Positions 1-10,970 of a stretch of DNA of 64,000 bases are shown piece by piece. The stretch is taken from NCBI GenBank assembly GCA_001051155.2, contig JYIP02000004.1:2536383-2600382 (forward strand). The letters run 5' to 3'. The notes beneath the pieces were generated by a model. The model was not told where the DNA came from and did no database searches. It saw only the letters and a list, made by a program, of their open reading frames with translations. Each line of letters starts with the position of its first letter. Position 1 is the first letter of the stretch. The DNA comes from Chrysoporthe austroafricana. Its lineage: Eukaryota; Ascomycota; Sordariomycetes; Diaporthales; Cryphonectriaceae. A program made the position numbers and the translations under genes.

Positions 1-389
1 AAGCTATGGCAGGATTTTTGGTACGTCGTTTCTGACCTCGAACAGCCTAGCCATAAAAAATCACGTTTGTCTCATTACACCCTCAATAATATTGTGATAT
101 CCTGCCACCAGCAGCGGTTACTATCGCCTGTATCACATACACCTTGTGCGCAACATGCCGCCCCAGGAGAGGCACGAACCAGAAGTGAAGCAGCAGTTGA
201 AACTGAATTCTGCACTGCGCCGATTCGCCCGCCCAGACATCAGTAACTGAGGTGCCCTACACGATGTCTAGAAAGCAGAGAGCAAGCCACCCTAACCCAC
301 AAAAAAAACAACATACAAAAACGAGAAGAGAGTCGTAACACGTAATCAAGTCCCAGTGCTGTGTACCTGGGACCTAAACAAAGGCCAAA
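1..389. other. 3' flank of the 2EXR gene, no gene seen
   Basis: This stretch is AT-richer than the coding DNA beside it and holds no long open frame that I can support. It lies downstream of the minus-strand 2EXR gene, so it probably holds its 3' UTR and terminator region. It contains CCCTAACCC at 290-298, a short telomere-like match also seen elsewhere in the window, and an A-rich run near 301-320. Confidence 0.6.
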
Positions 390-1588
390 TCATCCGCATA
401 CATCCATCTGCATCGACATGAACTGCCTCCTCGCGCTCTCCTCTAGAACGCTCAGCCTCGAAATGCCTCTGGCAGCCCGCGCCTGCGTGTGAGTCTCCTG
501 GTCAGCAAGGCACCTCCTGCCCTCACGTGTACTCCGGTTCAGATACCCGTTCGTGTGGGTGACGCTCTCGTCTTCCTCGTCTGAGTCCCAGCCCAAGACC
601 TGCCGCCCATAGACAGGCGGATGCGGGTCCGCGGACAGCGTCATGACCCTCCAGTCCCACGGGCAGCCACCCTGCCCGCCGGCACCTGAGGGGGACCCGA
701 AGACCACCCCCATGGCGTCCCTCACCTGCCTTGCCAGCCGGCTCTGGATGATCGCCGGCTCGACGAGGCAGCAGTCGCCGCTGTACAGCGGGTTCTCGTC
801 CCGCGGGACGAACACCAGCTCCCGTAGCCCGGGCAGCTTCGCGCGCAGCAGACCCAGGATGTCGACGAGCAGCGAGCTCGCGACGGCGGACTGCACCGGG
901 CCCCCACGGGCGGCCGTGCGCGGGCAGCCGCCGCCGCCGCCGCCGCCGCCGCCGCAGCCACCGCCGTCGTACACCCAGAACAGCGCGTCGTTGACGGCGA
1001 CGCGCGCGACGCGAGCGAGCTCGGCGGGGTCGCAGAGGCCCAGCACGGTGCGCAGCTGGGCCTCGGAGGCCATGAAGCCGTCCCGGGGCCCGAAGTAGAG
1101 GACGTCGCCCACCGGGTCGAAGAAGACGCGGCCGGGGGCCCGGGCGATGCCGAAGGAGGGCCGGTACCGGCGGAGGGCCTCGCGGCGCGCCTCGTGGCAG
1201 GCGTGGAGGTTGGCCGGGATGGGCGCGGGCGAGGTACAGCCCGGCGGCGGGGACGGCAGGCCGCGCGGGCTGGCGGACCGAAGGGGGCGGGAGCTGTCCT
1301 GGGCGGGGGGTGGGGAGGCCGGGTCTGATCCGCACCGGATGGAGACGACGCGCGGGCCGGGCAGGTTGTAGGACCAGATCTTCCACCGGAGCTCAGGGGG
1401 GAGGCGGGGGAAGGGGTGCTTTTTCTGTGTTAGTGAGATGTGTGCGCGGGTGTGTGTAGTAGTGAGTGGAAGGGGAGGGGAGGCATAGGGCTGTGAGGCT
1501 GGCAGGTCTGCTTATGTTTGTGCCGTGGATATATACTCACGAAGGTCCTCTCCTGCCCGGGCTGGGAAGGCTGGCCCATCGTAGGCAT
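390..1588 (-). CDS. 2EXR domain-containing protein
   Basis: Two exons, 1588-1541 and 1424-390, joined in phase 0 across a GTGAGT...CTAACACAG intron of 116 bp, give about 360 residues. The junction builds the 2EXR signature: TF from exon 1, then HPFPRLPPELRWKIW and LPGPRVV at the start of exon 2, followed by EARREALRRYRPSFG and FFDPVGDVLYFGP. The 2EXR family is abundant in filamentous fungi and has no assigned biochemical role, so none is claimed. I chose the ATG at 1588 because it puts a short MPTMGQ leader before the domain; the frame stays open to an ATG at 1864, so a longer N-terminus is possible. A glycine/cysteine run near residues 170-185, from a CCG repeat, interrupts the otherwise conserved C-terminal half. 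Confidence 0.8.
928..955. repeat. (CCG)n microsatellite inside the 2EXR coding region
   Basis: An almost pure CCG/CGG trinucleotide run that, on the minus strand, encodes the polyglycine tract of the 2EXR protein. It keeps the reading frame. Confidence 0.9.
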
Positions 1589-4500
1589 GACGACGAGCTT
1601 CTCCCGAGGACAGTTCGCTGCCGAGACCTGAGGGTCTGGCCTTGTCGCCGAACAGGAGGTGGGGTGAGATGGCCGTGATGCTCTTGTGTTCTCAGCTTGA
1701 AAGGAGGCGGCCGGCTGGGGAGCCATCTGGCTCGAGGGCAGAAAGCAGGCGATACAATCAGGTACTTTATACTGGCCGGTCCCGGAAGGCAGGGCCGTCT
1801 CCTGAAGTCGATGATGCCCAAGCAGAGAGAAGTCCCGAAGCGTTGTAACGGAGACCCGAGACACGAGTATCGAGGCGATCTAGCCCTGCCTTTCTTATTA
1901 TGATCTATCCCCCCCCTAGAGGGGCCATGTATATGGACCGCCTCCAGGGTGGAGAGCAGTGAAAATGCCAAGGTAGATGGTACGCAGGGCACTTCTTATG
2001 CACGCCAAGCTCTGGTGGAGGATGGAAGTTCTTCGAAAAAGAGTGTGGCCGCTGTGGCGGGGCCCGGGGTCCCGACGTCCCTCCATCGTGCTGGTGGTCG
2101 TCGACGGCCTTTCCCCCCTGGCTTGGCTCTCCCTCTCCTCGATGGAGACAACGTCTTCGTATCCGGGTCCCTGGGGCGGACCCTTGTTACCCTGGCTCTG
2201 TGGAACAAGTGCAGAAAGGCAAACCTGAGGGCAGATCCATGTTTGTGCCACCCTCCGGAGCCAGTGGCCGCAACTCTGTTGGGATCGCCGTTGGCACACA
2301 AACAGCCTACAGCTGCTTGTATTTTTTGCTGCTTCCCTTTCCTCTTGGGGGGTCCTTTCAGGCCCCAACACTGACTGACTGATATGACTGATTGCCTCGG
2401 CACGGCCGGCCCTCTGGTCAGCGGCCGGAAGCCCGCAAGAAAAAGAAAAGAAACTGGGCCTTCCGTATCCCGTGAGACACGGCACAACAAGTAGCGCAAC
2501 CCACATGACCATGACAACTTGTCACGAGGAGGCAGCTCCTCGGAAAAAGGGCCAAGGCCCTCGCAGCTCGACGCCGCGGGGGCCCCGGCGGGCAGCAAAC
2601 AAGCAAGCTGGCGACAGGGACCAGGTCTGACGCACCAGACAGGTAGTCAGAGACAAGAGAGAGGATGCCAGTGGATGCCTACGCCCTCTGGACGGAAGGT
2701 TCCATGTCTGCACCCCCTCATCTTGTGTGACGGTTGGGCGTGAAGGAGGGGGGAGGGAGGGAAGAGGGAGGGAGGCACAGAGGCTGCTTGCCGTCCGTCA
2801 TGCTGCTCGGGGTGGTGCCAGCAGCTGTGCGGACGCACTCGTCCTCGTTTCCAAACTGGCGGGACGAGACGTCGGGCCACGACTTGTGCGCTCCCGACGC
2901 CGCCAGCATCGTCGTGGGCCGTACAGACAGGAGACCGCCTCTCTGTCGCACACGAATAAGCAATAACCTCAATATCACACAGCAGTCTCGCTAATCTCAT
3001 CCCACTCATGTGAGATCACCCAGGGAGCAGATCCGATGCGGGCCCGAAATGATTGGCCTGAATGGGCCCGGAGGCTCGAGGGTTCGTACAGCGAGACTAC
3101 CACATGGGCGGCTCCGATGCTCCCTCGCTGTCTCAGCGGAGAGTTCCAGCTCCGGCTGCCTCGTCGCTTCTGCAGCGAACCGCTAGCGTTGACTCAAGGC
3201 GTCGAGGCGAACAGCTGGTAGACCATACGCCCGCCCCCCTCCCCTCCCCCCCAAGCTCGCCACCCCCCACGATGGCCTCCATGTGGCCGACCGGCCACGG
3301 CGGCGAGCGCCCGACACACACACACACAACGACTCCGTCCCAAGCTGGTGCACCGCAGGCCGCCGCAGCGGTGTGAGGGTGCCGTCGCCATGGAGGCGGT
3401 GGGAACGTGTGCGATACGGGAGCTGCAGCTGACCTGTTTGAGCAGGCTGCGTCTCTGCAAGTGCCGTCATGACACGTCACTTTCGCAAGGGTGCATCATC
3501 TGGATCAGTGAGAACCGACAGAGCATGCGGGCTTGCGTGATCTCGGTTCCGACCCCAGGGAAGGCTGGGAGTTCCGGAGGGTTGCAGACGGCCGGGACCA
3601 TCCATCATCCATCCCCCTTCTTGAGTCGGACAGTGTCGCCGGCCAGCCCCCGCGGCCAAGACAAGACAGGTGGACGTAGAGCGCCCCCTGGGGGGAACCT
3701 GCGCGGGCGGATCAACAGCCTGCCGGTCCAGATGTGCGGCCGAGGCCCTGGCGCGCAAGGTGGCTCCTGGCCGATATCCCAACCAAAGAGGCCGTCAGCG
3801 CGAGAGGCCGCATGTGTCGGCCTGCATGTAGGTCTTATCGAGCCTGTCAAGCTGCCCGACCTCCTTCGGGCTCCAGGGGCGTGTCGCCGGAAGCCATGTA
3901 TGTATGTGTATGTATGTGCAAGGGAGGAGGCGCCAGCTCCGTCGCGAGGGCAGACGGAGGGGCGCACGCGTTGCTATTGCGGCAGCCCGCCCTGTCCCCA
4001 GACGGCCCAGGATGCTGCTGTGCGAGGGCCGGTGACGCCGAGACCACCGAAGGTGTTCGGAGCAGGCCGCGCCCCCTTCGCCTTGGCATGGCGCCCTGTC
4101 CGTGAGGTGTCCCGGTTCCGGGTGCCAGAGTGGAGGGGAGGGAGGCCGGACGTGTTGGGCCCTGCGGTGGACGCCCGGAGGAAGGGGGGTTGAGGGCTTG
4201 TGTCTCGGGGACGTGCGCCTCGAGCGCGTGTTGGGCCGGCGGCAAGCAGCGTGCAGCGTGGGCTTCTTCTCGCTGGCAGTGCCTGCCTGCCTGCCTGTCT
4301 CGAGACGGGCCTCGGCATGGCGGGCAGCGCAGAGGACGAGCCGAGGCGAGGTCAGGTTGAGGAACCGAGGAGGTCGGGACGGAGGAGGGCAGCAGAGGCG
4401 GCCACCCAGCGGTGAACAGGTACAGCCATACATAGTACAGACTACCATAGTACATGATAAGGTAGCATGGTAGTATGTAACTATAGATAGTACCATAGTA

Positions 4501-5397
4501 GTAGGTAGTAGTAGGTCATAGTAAGTGGGTACTATGGTAAGTATGTACCTACCTACGGCTACCATACCACCCATACCTACTACGCAGTACATTACACAGT
4601 ACTTACATAGCAGTACCCTAGTAGCAGTCGTTGCGGGCGCTGTCGGGCTGTCCTGATTGGCTGGCAGCCTGGCCGGTATATTTAGACTTAAGCGCCGCGG
4701 GCCCCACCGGCGACGCGACGCTGGGAATATCTTCCACTCAGAACCTCGTCCCTCCCGCGCCCGACCGCCGACCGCATGCACCGCTCGTCCAATCCGGACC
4801 CTCGCGCCGCTCCTCTTCTGTCCCATGTGCGATCTGGATCTGCAGGCCGGAATCTGGAGCCGTGGCGCCTCCCACACACGCCCACCACACACACTCACAC
4901 GCCCTGGACGTGCATACGCGCCGACGGCTCCCCGCGAACCTTGTCGGCCCCCGGCGACGAGATTCGCTCGTCCGTCCTGCAGCGTGTGTCTCGTCCCTCT
5001 CACGATAGGACGGCCGGGCCTGCTGCGCGGCAAAGCGTACAGGCGAAGGTAGTATCCCCCCTCCCTCCGGTAGGGTCGACACGGCATTAGACCAAGCGCG
5101 TACGGCCTGGCCTCATGGTGCAAGCCTCGAGCGCTTATTCCTCGTGCTGGGCAGCAGAGGGAAATATATTGCGCTGCCCCCTTGGCAGGAGCCTGAGCAG
5201 ATCTAAGTTTCGTGTTTCTTGTTGATCTCTGCGTGTCTCTTTCTGTTTCTCTCTCTGTCTCCATTCGATTTTCCTTTCTATCCGCCCTCTCTGTTCTTCT
5301 TCTTGTCCCTCCTGTTCTGTTTCCCGTTGCGAACGACCGCTCTCGTTCAGCCTCGCCTTTTCCTCTCGTCCGGAACGTATCTTCTTCACCACACATC
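1589..5397. other. 3.8-kb intergenic region, no supported gene
   Basis: It lies between two divergent genes. Open frames occur on both strands, the longest at 3795-5435 on the minus strand, but they overlap each other, are low in complexity (RE/RR-rich, Ser/Pro-rich) and match no family I know. The stretch 4420-4628 is a dense block of TAC/GTA trinucleotides (listed separately). Positions 5210-5395 are very CT-rich and read as the 5' leader of the following membrane protein gene. Confidence 0.55.
4420..4628. repeat. TAC/GTA-rich block with inverted TACCATAGTA copies
   Basis: About 200 bp of almost continuous TAC, GTA and TAG triplets inside GC-rich DNA. The 10-mer TACCATAGTA occurs at 4443-4452 and 4491-4500, and its exact reverse complement TACTATGGTA at 4530-4539, so the last two could form a stem with a 29-nt loop. 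The same 10-mer recurs at 57630-57639. It does not encode anything recognisable. Confidence 0.8.
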
Positions 5398-6201
5398 ATG
5401 GAGGCCAGCTCGTTCAAGAACCCCTCGTCCGTCAAGCACGAGGCCGCCTCGTCACACTTCGAGGTCGACGCGAACGATGCCTACCTGCGGAAGCGGGTCC
5501 GGGCTGTCGCTGTGATCGACACTGTCAGGATAGCCATCACCACCCTCGCGCTGCTCTGCGGCATCACCATCCTGGGTCTGTCCGGGGATGCCCTCTCCGT
5601 CTACAACTCGACACACCTCTCAGATGCCAGCTGGCTGTCGCTGTGGCCCGCCAAGTTCGATCTGCGCCCCACGATTGCCCTCGTCGTGGGCAGCAGCATC
5701 GTCACCATTGCCAACATCGCCGGCCTGCTGTGCAGCAAGGTGCCACACGTGAGCTTTGCCCCACCCCCCTCTTCCCTCCCTCACGCCCGAGGGTCTTTGC
5801 AGCCCACACACCGTCATCTTCGTAGCCAGATGCTGACCCGGCCCGCCGCCGCCCTCTAGATCCGCAACAATACCCCCTTCCACACCCCCATGATGTTCGC
5901 CGCGCCCTTCGTCGGGTTCGCGGCGGCCCTCATCGCCATCGTCTTCTTCTACGCCGTCAACGCCTCCACCACCGTCGACTCCCTGCTCAGCTGGACGTGC
6001 CGCTGGCGCTCGGTCTCGATGACCGCCGCGCCGTACTTCGGCACGCTGTGCCGCGCCAGCTGGGCCTCCGTCGTGCTGGCCGTCGTGCTGGTGCCGCTCG
6101 AGGCGCTCGCCCTCTGCGCCGCCGGCTGGCAGCTCAAGGCCGAGAGGCACGTCGTCAGCTACGCCTCGGCGAGGAAGGGCAGCCAGAGCCCGGGCGCCTG
6201 A
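5398..6201 (+). CDS. Four-helix membrane protein, function unknown
   Basis: Exons 5398-5748 and 5860-6201 join in phase 0 (donor GTGAGC, acceptor CTCTAG, 111-bp intron) to give 230 residues. Four hydrophobic segments lie near residues 43-61, 90-112, 125-152 and 185-208, with a charged N-terminal tail (LRKRVR before helix 1) and a basic C-terminal tail. The LWPAKFDLRPT motif before helix 2 is, as I recall, typical of a fungal family of small four-helix proteins, often compared with MARVEL proteins. There is no cleavable signal peptide, so helix 1 probably acts as the signal anchor. Which membrane it sits in and what it does cannot be told from the sequence. The start is the first ATG after a CT-rich leader and has a good context (catcATGG). 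Confidence 0.78.
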
Positions 6202-7622
6202 GCGAGCGAGCGCGCGCGGCGCCGCCGACTGACTGGCCGGCCGGGATGTGGGTCCTGGTGACGGTTCGGGATGGGAACTTGTTCCCGGCACAGAGGATGT
6301 GCTCGATCACCTTGACGGGCATCGCATGAACAGGGTCAGGTTCGCAGTAATCTGTATTCAGCAGAGGGGCTCAAGGGGCATTATTTTTCTCTCACTTTAT
6401 TTTATTGCTCAGCTTTCGTACGGTGGGGCAGAGACAGGTTGTTAAGCCGGGTTACCATGTCTCAAAGGCGTAGGGGATTCAAATCAATTTCATGAAGATC
6501 AATTATGCAACAGCCTGAGACGACGCCGTCTCTCGTGACCGGCCGGGTGAGACACGAGGGCCCTCTGCCGAGGCCCAGAGACGATCCGCTGAACCTCGTC
6601 GCCCCCGTCCGGCGGCGCCTGCGTGCTCACTACGGCTCACGGCTGAGAGGTCCCTACCGCGCGCCGCAGGGCGTCTCTATAACCTGCTCCGGGGAGTTAT
6701 CTGCGGCCCCACCGCGCTGTGCTACCCTCGGGATGGGGGCTGTTGGAGGCGGCCCTCTCAGCTGCCTGATGTTGCTTCTGCCCGTGATCATCATCATCTA
6801 CAGTGCGTCAAGCCGCCGCCCGGTGCGGGAAGCAGCATGCCAAACCGGCCCTTCCGCCTGTTTGCTGCGACTAGCGACTGATATTCACAGTAGACGGAAT
6901 CTGGCAGCAAGGCTCACGGCCATGCGGGTGGCCCCTTACTCGGCCGAATATCTGGGGGATCCCCCCTCCCCTCTCAAAAAAAAAAATGAGAAAAACAAAG
7001 CAAAAAGTGACAGCATCCCGCATCGCCACGCGAAGTCCTTTTTCCTGCGCAGCCTGTCCGCTTGGCCCAGCTATCTGCGGCCACCTCGCCACTTGTCCGA
7101 AAGTGTAGACTTAAGAGTCGTTTCTTCTGCCTGCCTGTCTAATTCTCCACCACTTGGATACCGTTATCTGCCCTAGAGGCGCGGGCGCAGGCAGAGGCCG
7201 GCACAGGATATTTCCTAGGCTGTCGAGTACGACACGACGACGCACGGGAGGGCCCAAGGGAACCGGTCCATGAAACACGAGACCCGATGGGAGCGGCAGT
7301 CGAGCAAGCCACAGCTCGAGACATATATGTACAGACATATTACGGTACCACCCACCAGCCCATTTTCGAGCGCCCGCCGGTGACAGGCGGCCCCGCGCCT
7401 TCGACGCTCGAAATTTCAGGGTTGTCCACCACATGCAAGGGGTGCGCTGCCCGCGGCCCTCGACTCTGTCTCTCACCCTCGGGCCTGGCAGCACCACCCT
7501 GCGCTGCAGCACCGCCCATATATTTCAGCGCCCGGCGACCCTGCACTGACGTTCCTCTGACGGCCGCGCCGCGGCAACTTACCCCCCCTCCCCGTCCCCG
7601 TCCCCCAAGCCAGAACACAGAA
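6202..7622. other. Intergenic region between membrane protein and MIF-like genes
   Basis: No supported gene. A plus-strand open frame at 6505-7176 is low in complexity, reads through an A-run near 6977-6985 as KKKNEKNKAK, and matches nothing known. The last 100 bases before 7623 are C-rich and likely leader sequence. Confidence 0.55.
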
Positions 7623-8661
7623 ATGTCGTTCGCCGAGCGAAGACCGGTCCCTGCGAACCGGCACCCGTGGACGCTGCCGCAGGTGGTCGAGGCGGACGAG
7701 CTCACGCGCCCCATCAGCCGCCCGCCGCCGGGCGACCTCAGCCGGCCGGCGGCCCAGACGATGGGGAGGGTCGAGCTCGCGCGGCGCAGGAACGAGTACT
7801 TCGAGGGCGCGTTCTCGGTGCGCGGGGACGGCAGCCCGCTGCGCGAGAGGATACGGAGCGACTCGATCGTGCTGGTGGAACTGAAGACGAACGTGATCGT
7901 GAGTCTGCCCTTCCCTTCCCCCTCCGGCCGGCGGCCGAGACGGACGCCCGCTCACCCCCAGGTTGTCCAGATCGGCGACGAGTTCGTCTTCATCACCGAG
8001 CTGAGCGCGAAGCTCGCGGAGCGCTACCAGCGGCCCCTCACGTCGGTGGCCGTGAGCGTGCAGCACTCGCAGTGCATCTTCTTCGCGGGCACGTTCGAGC
8101 CCGCGTACACGGCGACGGTGTCGGCCCTGGCGCCGTACGTGCAGCCCGCGACGAACCGGCGCAACGCCTTCGTGCTGGCGGAGCACCTCCAGGAGGCGCT
8201 GGGCGTCCAGCCGCCGCGGGGGCTCATCCGCTTCGTGCCGCTCCCCGAGGACAACGTCGCCTGCAACGGCAGGACGGTCGCGCACGCGCTGGACGGCGCG
8301 CTGGACGGCGGCGCGTACGCGATGGGAGTGATCGCGGAGGAGGGGCAGACGAGCTACGGGTCCAGGCGGAAGAGGCTGAGCGTCAGGGTGAGCGAGTGAA
8401 CCCCCCCCCCTTCCAGCCCCGTCTCTTCTTTCTGAGAAGCGCCCTTCACTGACACGGCTGCAGTCTCTTACCAACATCAGGACGTCAGGACGGGCCGACG
8501 CGGTGCCCGGCGAGATGACCCCTCCGACCAGCGCCGAGGACACTCCCGTCGGCGAGGAGAAACCCACCAAGGTGGCTAGGCGCCGGAAGAGCTTCGTGGC
8601 AGGCCTATTCGGGAAGGGCATGAGGAAGGAGAACGAGAAGCACGCACCCGAGACGTCATGA
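7623..8661 (+). CDS. MIF/tautomerase-superfamily-like protein
   Basis: Exons 7623-7898, 7962-8387 and 8464-8661 are phase-consistent (introns 63 and 76 bp) and give 299 residues. Residues about 83-205 resemble macrophage migration inhibitory factor: ELKTNVI for strand 1, LAERYQRPLTSVAVSVQHS for helix 1 and strand 2, FFAGTFEPA where MIF has AFGGSSEPC, then LAEHLQEALGV and GLIRFVPLPEDNV. In MIF the N-terminal proline is exposed by removal of Met1 and is the catalytic base. Here the domain sits behind about 80 extra residues and the equivalent position is a Val near residue 83, so tautomerase activity of the classical type is unlikely. The C-terminal 65 residues are Pro/Glu- then Lys/Arg-rich (RRRKSF, GMRKENEKH). 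The role is unknown; the family assignment is the firm part. Confidence 0.8.
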
Positions 8662-9000
8662 GATGGACGAGAGCACCAATCCACCCTGCTTGTGATGCCG
8701 GCTGGTGAACGGCGAGGTGCCTCCCGCAGCGTGTCAGCAAACAAATTAACGGCTGGAGGCAGCACGGCTGGCTTATATGAGACACGGGTTCTCGGGGAGG
8801 AGCATTCATTCGTGGTATGTATTATCGCACAGCATGGGACTTTTTCGCTCTTACTATGACGACGATACCTCGGGATGCAAGACGGTTACCGCATATGGTT
8901 CGCCACCTGAACTGTACGATGACGAGGCCGGCTAGGATAAGTACCAGGTCCAGGTACGCCGATGAGTGTATGGACCGCGATAAACAGGTTGGGAAGAAGG

Positions 9001-9041
9001 AGAAAAAAAAAAAGAAAAAAAAAAGAAAAAAAAAAAAAAAG
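9001..9041. repeat. A-rich tract
   Basis: About 40 bases of A broken by single Gs, in the spacer between the MIF-like and Gtr2 genes. Confidence 0.9.
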
Positions 9042-9357
9042 CAAGCATGGGAGGGCCATCCCGGATAACTGCAGGCTGTGTGGGTCGCAAGCTGCAATGG
9101 GCTGTACCGGGTAACGAGCGTCCTACGGCCGGGAAAAGGGGTGTGGTAATCATGCAGTGTGTCATGTCATGTCATGCAAGGCACGGAGGACGAGAAGTGA
9201 CTCGTATCGTGGCAGGAAATTATTCTCCGTACGCACATATGTGTGTTGTATGTGGTGTGCCTGCAGCAGGTTGTGTTTTGAAGCCGGGTTTTCTGGGGGC
9301 CCACGACGGCGGCACGGGAAAATATTATCCAAGACGGAAGAAGAAAGCGTCTGGCGA

Positions 9358-9367
9358 CCCTAACCCT
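9358..9367 (-). promoter_or_regulatory. Telomere-repeat-like motif AGGGTTAGGG
   Basis: The plus strand reads CCCTAACCCT, i.e. AGGGTTAGGG on the minus strand. TTAGGG is the usual telomere unit of filamentous fungi, and TTAGGG-binding Tbf1/Teb1-type proteins use interstitial copies in yeasts. The site is 2.2 kb from the nearest downstream start codon, so a promoter role here is only a guess. Confidence 0.4.
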
Positions 9368-10708
9368 GGCGTGCCGCGCGCCTCGGCCCTCCCAGCGTGG
9401 GCGGGCGTTCCAAGGCACCAAGGCAGGGCTTGGGCTTGTGCTTGTTGCTGTGTGCGCGTTGCGCATGCCATCTGAACGTCCCGTCGTGTCGTCGTCCCTT
9501 GTTGTGTCGTGTCGTGTCGTGCGTATGCGTGTGCATGTGCGGAACCGGCTCGCGACCGAACCTAATCTGAGTGGACGTGTCTCTTCTCCCCTCCCTGTAC
9601 ATCATCTCGCTGCTTGCTTGGGCTGCGATCGAAACACCACCCCGCCCTACCGTCTCGTGCGTGTCTCTGCGCACGTCCTGCCACACCCACGCCGTCCCCG
9701 TCTCGCCTCACGCCGCCGCCGCCGCCGCCGCTGCTGCTGCTCGCCACGAGCTGCGGCCCCTCGATCCTCGACCGTCGCAGGCGCCATCTCGGCTTTCGCC
9801 TGGGATCGAGCTGCCACCGCGCGCGCCCGTCAGAGAGAGGGGATGCCCGCTTACCTGGTGTTCCATATCTCATCATCGCGCAGGTAGCCAGTCCCTCAGT
9901 CAGCCAGCCAGCCCAGCCGGCCGCCCTGTCTCGTCTCGCCGCCCGACACCGTCAGCGTCGCATCACACCTTCAGAGACTTACTTCCCAAACTCTATTTTC
10001 CCTCCCGCTCTCTCGCTCTCTCTTTTAATTCTTTAATTTACCTCCCGCCGCCCCTCGCAGGGGGGCCGGACTCGAAGGGGCCGCCGGGGCCGGGGCTGTG
10101 TGTGCGCGCGCGAGAGAAGAGACCTCGCTGCCCTCATGCGAAGGAGCTAGAGGCGGGTTTTTGGGCCGTGATTCGCTCGTGGGAAAAGCGGAGGGCTGAG
10201 TCCTGAGTCCTCAGGACGGCGCCGCAGCCTGTCGCCATGGAGGTAATACCGGTTCCCGTTCCCCTACACGTCCCTCCCTTGTCTCTGCGCCGTCTTTGCT
10301 TCTGCTTTTGCCTCATGTCGCCTCACATGACCGCCGGATCCGCAGCCAAGTCCCAGGGCTGAGCGAGCGAGACAGAAGCTGGGGGCCCGCCTTGCTGTCT
10401 CGGCCGGGGGTGCGGCGAATCACCACCAGCATCAGCATCATCAGCATCACCACCACTGCTACCCACCGGCTCCCCGCTCGTCATACCTCCGCGACAAGGG
10501 CACCGAACGAGCTGGCCCCTCCTGCGCCGCCGCGCCGCCCAGCAGGATCCTCCGCGTGCGTGCGTGCGTGCGTGCGTCACCTGTCTGCCCAGTGGCAGCC
10601 CGCCAGAGCCGCGACGCCCAGTCAGCGCCGTCCGCGCGCCCTCCTCTTGCTGCTGCTGCCGCTGCTGCCTTGGGATCCGGCCAGGACCGGGCAGGAAGAA
10701 AAAGAGAG

Positions 10709-10729
10709 AAAAAAAAAAAAAAAAAAAAA
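10709..10729. repeat. Poly-A tract
   Basis: Twenty-one consecutive A residues on the plus strand. Confidence 0.9.
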
Positions 10730-10925
10730 GAGAGCGTCCAGTCGGACCATCCTCCTCCTCCCTCCCCCATCCTTAACCCCCCCGGCTCGATGCTCCTCAG
10801 CTCTGACCAACTATTAATGAGCCACGCCGTGAGCCCTGTGCTACCATAAGAATGACAAATATCCTCGCTGTCCTCGCCATCCTGGGCCCGCCTCCTCCGT
10901 GGTGGCCACCGCTCTCTCTCTTCCT

Positions 10926-10931
<6 letters not shown>

Positions 10932-10964
<33 letters not shown>
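10932..10964. repeat. (CT)n microsatellite
   Basis: An uninterrupted CT dinucleotide run of about 33 bases about 0.6 kb upstream of the Gtr2 start codon. Confidence 0.95.

Positions 10965-10970
<6 letters not shown>

Noticed and set aside
3795..5435. 546-codon minus-strand open frame
   Set aside because: It overlaps the start of the well-supported membrane protein gene on the other strand, crosses the TAC/GTA repeat block, is built of RE/ER and Ser/Pro repeats, and matches no family.
6505..7176. 223-codon plus-strand open frame
   Set aside because: It reads through an A-run as Lys/Asn repeats, has no domain or homologue I recognise, and lies in a typical spacer.
10237..10849. Possible two-exon gene (ATG GAG, intron 10243-10345, then open to 10849; 169 residues)
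   Set aside because: The splice sites are plausible, but the product is poly-His, poly-Ala and poly-Lys encoded by simple repeats, including the 21-base A tract. It looks like leader or spacer DNA.
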